A stretch of 7,520 bases of DNA from an uncultured Muribaculaceae bacterium (GTDB lineage Bacteria; Bacteroidota; Bacteroidia; Bacteroidales; Muribaculaceae), in NCBI GenBank assembly GCA_905207535.1, contig CAJLLX010000095.1, positions 1 to 7,520 of the forward strand, in the 5' to 3' direction. Shown here in pieces: positions 3,999 through 7,520 of the stretch. Both the position numbers and the translations under genes were made by a program. The first letter of the stretch is position 1; each line of letters opens with the position of its first letter. The notes below the pieces were generated by a model. It made no database searches and was not told the origin of the DNA. It saw only the letters and a program-made list of their open reading frames with translations.

Positions 3999-6098
3999 AT
4001 GAAACGAGAGAACCGACTGCACATACTCCTGAGATACTTGCTGGTAAGTGTCTTTATCCTGATGCTTGCGGGAGGCATATGCTATAAACTGTTCTCTACC
4101 ACGGTGATAGACGCCCACCACTGGAATGCCCTGGCCAGCAAGCAGCTGGAGAAGGTCGACACCATAGCCCCCGAGCGCGGCGACATCCTCTCGGACAAAG
4201 GATATATCCTGGCCACCAACCTGCGCTACTACACTGTGAGAGTGGACTTCCGCAGCGACAACTTCAAGGAGCACCTGTATCTTGAGAACCTCGACGCTCT
4301 GGCCGACTCGATGGCGGCCAACTTCCCCATCCGCACCCGTGCCGAGTGGCGCGAGAGGCTGGAGACACCGCTGAAGACCGCCCCCAAGGACCGTCCGCGC
4401 GGATGGCCGCTGATCAAAGATATCGGATTTCTGGACCTGCAGAAAATCAAGACTTTCCCCTTCTTCAACATCGGTAACGTATACAAGACCGGCATGACGG
4501 TGGAGTCGGTGATGCGCCGCAGCAACCCCTATGGGTCCATGGCTCGCCGCTCGGTGGGAGGCGTGGGTCAGACCCGCGAATGTAAGGAAGTGCACGGCAT
4601 CTACGGACTGGAAAAGGCCCTCGACTCGCTGCTCTACGGCGTGCCCGGCCTCGCCAAGAAGATACCCCTGACGAAAAATATCGTCAACTGGACCGATGTG
4701 GACCCGGTGCCCGGCTACTCCGTGCGCACCACCATAGACATACAGCTGCAGGAGATAGTGGAGCAGGAACTCAACCGCGTGCTCGACTCCTGCTCGGCCG
4801 ACTGGGGCTGCGCCATACTCATGGATGTGAAGACCGGCGACATCAAAGCCATCTCCAACCTCGAGCGCTCAAAGAAGGGCAACGGCTACATCGAGGCGCT
4901 CAACTATGCCGTGGTGGGCTTCGAGCCCGGCTCGGTGGTGAAGCCCATCTCCATGATGATAGCCCTGGAGGACGGCCTGGTGAGCAACCTCGAGGAGGTG
5001 ATCCCCATCGGCAAGTCGTGGGCCTACGCCGGAGGCAGGGCCATCACCGACAGCCACTTCAACGCCTCGCTGCGAGTGCGCGAAGTGATAGAGCAGTCGT
5101 CCAACATCGGCATGGCCCGCATCATCACCCGGGGATATGACAAGAATCCCGCCGGATTTGTGGAGCGGCTGCAGTCGATCGGCTTCCTCGACCCGATGCA
5201 CACCGGCATCGCCGGCGAAACCACGCCGAAATTCAACCGCCATCCCGCCCGCGTGGACCTCTCGCGCATGTGCTACGGCTACGCCTCGCAGATACCCCCC
5301 ATCTACACTCTCTCGGTCTACAACGCCATTGCCAACGGCGGCCGCTACGTGCGTCCCCGCCTGGTGAAGGGGCTGCACACCGAGAACTTCGACTCCGTGC
5401 TCCCCGTCACCTATATCCGCGACCGGATATGCTCCGAGGAGAACGCCCGCAAGATGCAGTATATGCTCAAACAGGTGGTGTGGGGCCCCCACGGCACCGG
5501 CCGCTCGCTGAAAAACGACAAAGTGGCCCTCGCCGGCAAGACCGGCACCTGCTACAGCGTGGATCCGGCCACGAAATGCTACAACACCGGGCGCAAGCGC
5601 CTGGCATTCTGCGGATTTTTCCCCGCCGACAACCCGCAGTACTCCTGCATGGTGCTCACCTTCTACCCCAAGCGCAACATGTTTGGCGCAGCGAGCACCT
5701 CGGGGCAGGTGATGAAAAATATAGCGCTGAAGATGTATTCGCGCGGCTTGCTCGACAACACCTCCAGCTATACCGACGGAGCCACGCCCAACAACCGCGC
5801 CACGCTCTACGGCTCCACCGACACGCGCCGCTACGGCAAAGTGCGCCGCGCTGCCGGAATCGGCACCGTGGTACATCCCGCCCGGCCCGCCGGCGCCTCT
5901 CAGGCCTGGAAAGACGATAAGCACAAACCGATTGTGCCGTCGGTGATCGGCCTGGGCCTGCGCGAAGCCGTGGTGAAGCTTGAAAACAGCGGTTACAATG
6001 TGCGGTTCAAAGGCACCGGATACGTGGCGTCGCAAAGTCCTGCCTACGGCACCCCGATGGCCCACGGCAAGACAGTCACCCTGGCCCTAAGCCAGTAA
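3999..6098 (+). CDS. ftsI: Class B penicillin-binding protein with C-terminal PASTA domain (FtsI/PBP3, septal transpeptidase)
   Basis: This 699-residue protein cross-links septal peptidoglycan with FtsW and is anchored in the inner membrane with its catalytic part in the periplasm. A short basic N-terminus leads into one transmembrane helix (about 9-31). The class B dimerisation domain begins with RGDIL at 60-64. The transpeptidase domain has all three active-site motifs: S312-V-V-K315 (acyl-enzyme serine, within FEPGSVVKP), S367-S-N369, and K514-T-G516. A Pro/Ala/Arg-rich linker then leads to a single PASTA domain at about 643-699 (PSVIGLGLREAVVKLENSGY). One PASTA domain and about 700 residues fit Bacteroidota FtsI. 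The context after ftsL and before murE identifies it as the division-specific PBP rather than an elongation PBP2. The start is supported by AGAGGT upstream and by the position of the membrane helix. Confidence 0.95.
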   Translation: MKRENRLHILLRYLLVSVFILMLAGGICYKLFSTTVIDAHHWNALASKQLEKVDTIAPERGDILSDKGYILATNLRYYTVRVDFRSDNFKEHLYLENLDALADSMAANFPIRTRAEWRERLETPLKTAPKDRPRGWPLIKDIGFLDLQKIKTFPFFNIGNVYKTGMTVESVMRRSNPYGSMARRSVGGVGQTRECKEVHGIYGLEKALDSLLYGVPGLAKKIPLTKNIVNWTDVDPVPGYSVRTTIDIQLQEIVEQELNRVLDSCSADWGCAILMDVKTGDIKAISNLERSKKGNGYIEALNYAVVGFEPGSVVKPISMMIALEDGLVSNLEEVIPIGKSWAYAGGRAITDSHFNASLRVREVIEQSSNIGMARIITRGYDKNPAGFVERLQSIGFLDPMHTGIAGETTPKFNRHPARVDLSRMCYGYASQIPPIYTLSVYNAIANGGRYVRPRLVKGLHTENFDSVLPVTYIRDRICSEENARKMQYMLKQVVWGPHGTGRSLKNDKVALAGKTGTCYSVDPATKCYNTGRKRLAFCGFFPADNPQYSCMVLTFYPKRNMFGAASTSGQVMKNIALKMYSRGLLDNTSSYTDGATPNNRATLYGSTDTRRYGKVRRAAGIGTVVHPARPAGASQAWKDDKHKPIVPSVIGLGLREAVVKLENSGYNVRFKGTGYVASQSPAYGTPMAHGKTVTLALSQ

Positions 6099-6099
6099 A

Positions 6100-6120
6100 A
6101 GGTCAGAAGGGGAGATTCAG
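6100..6120 (+). repeat. Short heptamer-period sequence directly after the ftsI stop
   Basis: AGGTCAG, AAGGGGA and GATTCAG follow the stop codon in 7-nt register. The first 11 bases are identical to 2230-2240 at the sirtuin end, and the unit AAGGGGA also occurs there at 2272-2278. Only three units are visible and the match is short, so this is tentative. Confidence 0.35.
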
Positions 6121-6125
6121 GGAGA

Positions 6126-6150
6126 GGACGCACCATGGTGCGTCCCTACA
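6126..6150 (-). repeat. Intergenic copy of the palindromic repeat (ftsI–murE spacer)
   Basis: GGACGCACCATGGTGCGTCC at 6126-6145 is a perfect 20-base palindrome, followed by CTACA. Read on the minus strand it starts TGTAGGGACGCAC, the same as the element inside rsmH apart from one G/C change and the loop (CATG here, GGCCC there). As RNA it would fold into an eight-pair stem with a CATG loop. No T-run follows, so it is not an intrinsic terminator. It lies in a 132-base, purine-rich spacer inside what looks like one transcript, where a hairpin could affect mRNA stability or relative expression of ftsI and murE. Confidence 0.85.
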
Positions 6151-6230
6151 TGTTGGGAAAAGCGGAAGGAAGACGGAGGGGAGGAGGAAGATAAAGAAGG
6201 ATAGAACAACAAAAACGAAGATATAAGACA

Positions 6231-7520
6231 GTGAAGCTCACAGATTTAATAAAATCGATAAAGATAGAGCGGAGCATCGGCCCCGCCGAAGTCGAGATAA
6301 GCTCGCTCACCGCCGACTCGCGTCAGGCCGGCGAAGGGAGCATGTTTGTGGCCGTGAGAGGCGTGAGCGTCGACGGCCACAGCTTCATCCCGTCGCTGAA
6401 AGGTAAAGGGGTGAAAGCCATCGTGGTGGAGGAGCTGCCCGACGAGCTTTGGGACGGCACCACATACATCGTGGTGGAAAACAGCGCCATAGCCCTCGGA
6501 CATCTCGCCTCGCAGTGGTACGGCAACCCCTCGCAGCGGTTGCACTTAGTTGGTGTCACCGGCACCAACGGCAAAACCACCACCGCCACCCTCATCTACG
6601 AGATGGCACGCCTGATGGGATACAAGGCCGGACTGCTCTCCACCGTGGTCAACTACGTGGACACCGAAGCCATCCACGCCACACAGACCACCCCCGACCC
6701 GCTGACCATCAACGCCCTGCTGGCGCAGATGGTGGAGAAGGGGTGCTCGTACGCCGCCATGGAGGTAAGCTCGCACGCCGCTCATCAGCACCGCATAGCC
6801 GGACTGACCTTCGCCGGAGGCATCTTCACCAACCTCACCCGCGACCATCTCGACTACCACAAGACCGTGCAGGCCTATCTGGAGGCGAAAAAATCGTTTT
6901 TCGACGGTCTCCCCGCCGAGGCCTTCGCGCTGACCAACGCCGACGACAAGACCGGCGAAGTGATGCTGCAGAACACCCGCGCACACCGCTACACCTACTC
7001 TCTGCGGAGCATGGCCGACTTCCGCGGCCGCATAGTGGAGAGCCGCCTCGACGGCACGCTGATGAATTTCAACGGCCATGAGGTCAACGTGCTCTTCACC
7101 GGGCGCTTCAATGCCTACAACCTCACGGCAGTCTACGGCGCCTCTATCCTCTTAGGCTGGGACAGAGAGGAAGTGCTGGTCAACATGAGCCGACTGGTGC
7201 CGGTGGCCGGACGCTTCCAGACCTTCCACTCGCCCGACGGGCAGGTGACCGGCATCGTGGACTACGCACACACCCCCGACGCCGTGGTGAATGTGCTCAC
7301 CGCTATACGCGAGGTGGTCGGCAACCGCGGACGCATCATCACCGTGGTAGGTGCCGGCGGCAACCGCGACAAAGGGAAGCGCCCCATCATGGCGCGTGAG
7401 GCCGCACGCCTGAGCGACTTCGTGATCCTCACCTCCGACAATCCCCGCTTCGAGGAGCCTGAAGAGATCTTGCACGACATGGAGGCCGGCATCGCCGACG
7501 ACCCCGCGCTGAGCACCCGC
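6231..7520 (+). CDS. murE: UDP-N-acetylmuramoyl-L-alanyl-D-glutamate–2,6-diaminopimelate ligase MurE (3' end outside window)
   Basis: This cytoplasmic Mur ligase adds the third stem-peptide residue to UDP-MurNAc-L-Ala-D-Glu using ATP. The first 430 codons are open to the window edge; full-length MurE is usually about 480-500 residues, so only the end is missing. Visible are the N-terminal substrate domain (TADSRQAGEGSMFVAVRG), the ATP-binding loop G111-T-N-G-K-T116, the TTPDP substrate motif, MEVSSHA, and NLTRDHLDYH followed by YLEAKKSFF, where K220 is the probable carbamylated lysine. The C-terminal domain has DYAHTPDA and D403-N-P-R406. DNPR is the motif for meso-diaminopimelate, so the cell wall is predicted to be DAP-type. 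The start is GTG at 6231, giving VKLTDLIKSI, which matches the N-terminus of Bacteroidota MurE; no in-frame ATG lies nearby upstream. Confidence 0.95.
   Translation, partial: MKLTDLIKSIKIERSIGPAEVEISSLTADSRQAGEGSMFVAVRGVSVDGHSFIPSLKGKGVKAIVVEELPDELWDGTTYIVVENSAIALGHLASQWYGNPSQRLHLVGVTGTNGKTTTATLIYEMARLMGYKAGLLSTVVNYVDTEAIHATQTTPDPLTINALLAQMVEKGCSYAAMEVSSHAAHQHRIAGLTFAGGIFTNLTRDHLDYHKTVQAYLEAKKSFFDGLPAEAFALTNADDKTGEVMLQNTRAHRYTYSLRSMADFRGRIVESRLDGTLMNFNGHEVNVLFTGRFNAYNLTAVYGASILLGWDREEVLVNMSRLVPVAGRFQTFHSPDGQVTGIVDYAHTPDAVVNVLTAIREVVGNRGRIITVVGAGGNRDKGKRPIMAREAARLSDFVILTSDNPRFEEPEEILHDMEAGIADDPALSTR

Noticed and set aside
5346..5358. Possible third copy of the palindromic repeat inside ftsI (ACGTGCGTCC)
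   Set aside because: Only one arm-like stretch is present, there is no opposing arm or TGTAG flank, and it encodes the ordinary transpeptidase residues RYVRPR.
5270..5920. Plus-strand frame inside ftsI
   Set aside because: It overlaps the transpeptidase domain containing KTG; the product is Arg/His/Gln-rich with no motif.
4869..6065. Long antisense open frame (398 codons) opposite ftsI
   Set aside because: It lies wholly inside a gene with all PBP motifs, and long antisense frames are expected opposite GC-rich genes. Its translation is Gly/His/Val/Ala-rich with no recognisable domain.
6126..6150. Palindrome after ftsI as a rho-independent terminator
   Set aside because: It is followed by CTACATGTTGGG with no T-run, and murE downstream has no obvious promoter of its own, so termination here would be unexpected.

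Overview
The window reads like a chromosomal segment of a Bacteroidota genome, most likely order Bacteroidales. The support is the gene order rsmH–ftsL-like–PASTA-bearing PBP–murE, a Bacteroidota-type -7 promoter element (TAACTTTA), and little use of Shine-Dalgarno sequences. The coding DNA is GC-rich with strong G/C preference at third positions. A gut lineage such as Muribaculaceae or Rikenellaceae is plausible, but I cannot fix the family from sequence alone. All convincing genes are on the + strand.

Region 1 (1-2355) starts with an array of 14 heptamers, GGGRTTA (2-99), resembling a eukaryotic telomere repeat. Three tightly spaced genes follow: an extended-SDR NAD(P)-dependent epimerase/dehydratase-family protein (150-1160), a three-helix membrane protein of unknown function (1178-1474), and a CobB/SIRT5-type sirtuin that lacks all cysteines (1553-2248). 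A strong intrinsic terminator (2316-2355) closes this unit. A degenerate 7-nt-period repeat runs through the sirtuin stop codon.

Region 2 (2356-7520) is the start of the division and cell wall (dcw) cluster, with its own likely promoter at 2385-2418. It encodes RsmH (16S rRNA methyltransferase), an FtsL-like bitopic protein, a class B PBP with one C-terminal PASTA domain (FtsI), and MurE of the meso-DAP-adding type, which runs off the right edge. No mraZ lies between the terminator and rsmH. FtsL and FtsI would act together at the septum. MurE makes the precursor that FtsI eventually cross-links.

The most interesting signal is a palindromic repeat present twice in opposite orientations. Its pattern is TGTAGSGACGCAC, then a 4-5 nt loop, then GTGCGTCC. 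One copy is intergenic, between ftsI and murE (6126-6150). The other lies inside rsmH (2640-2665), read in frame, exactly where RsmH appears to carry an extra loop of about 15-20 residues between its first SAM-binding helix and the FDQD strand. This looks like a mobile palindromic element that has been absorbed into an essential-cluster protein, similar in concept to the Rickettsia palindromic elements. No CRISPR array, tRNA, rRNA or insertion sequence was seen, and no gene-less stretch exceeds 300 bases.
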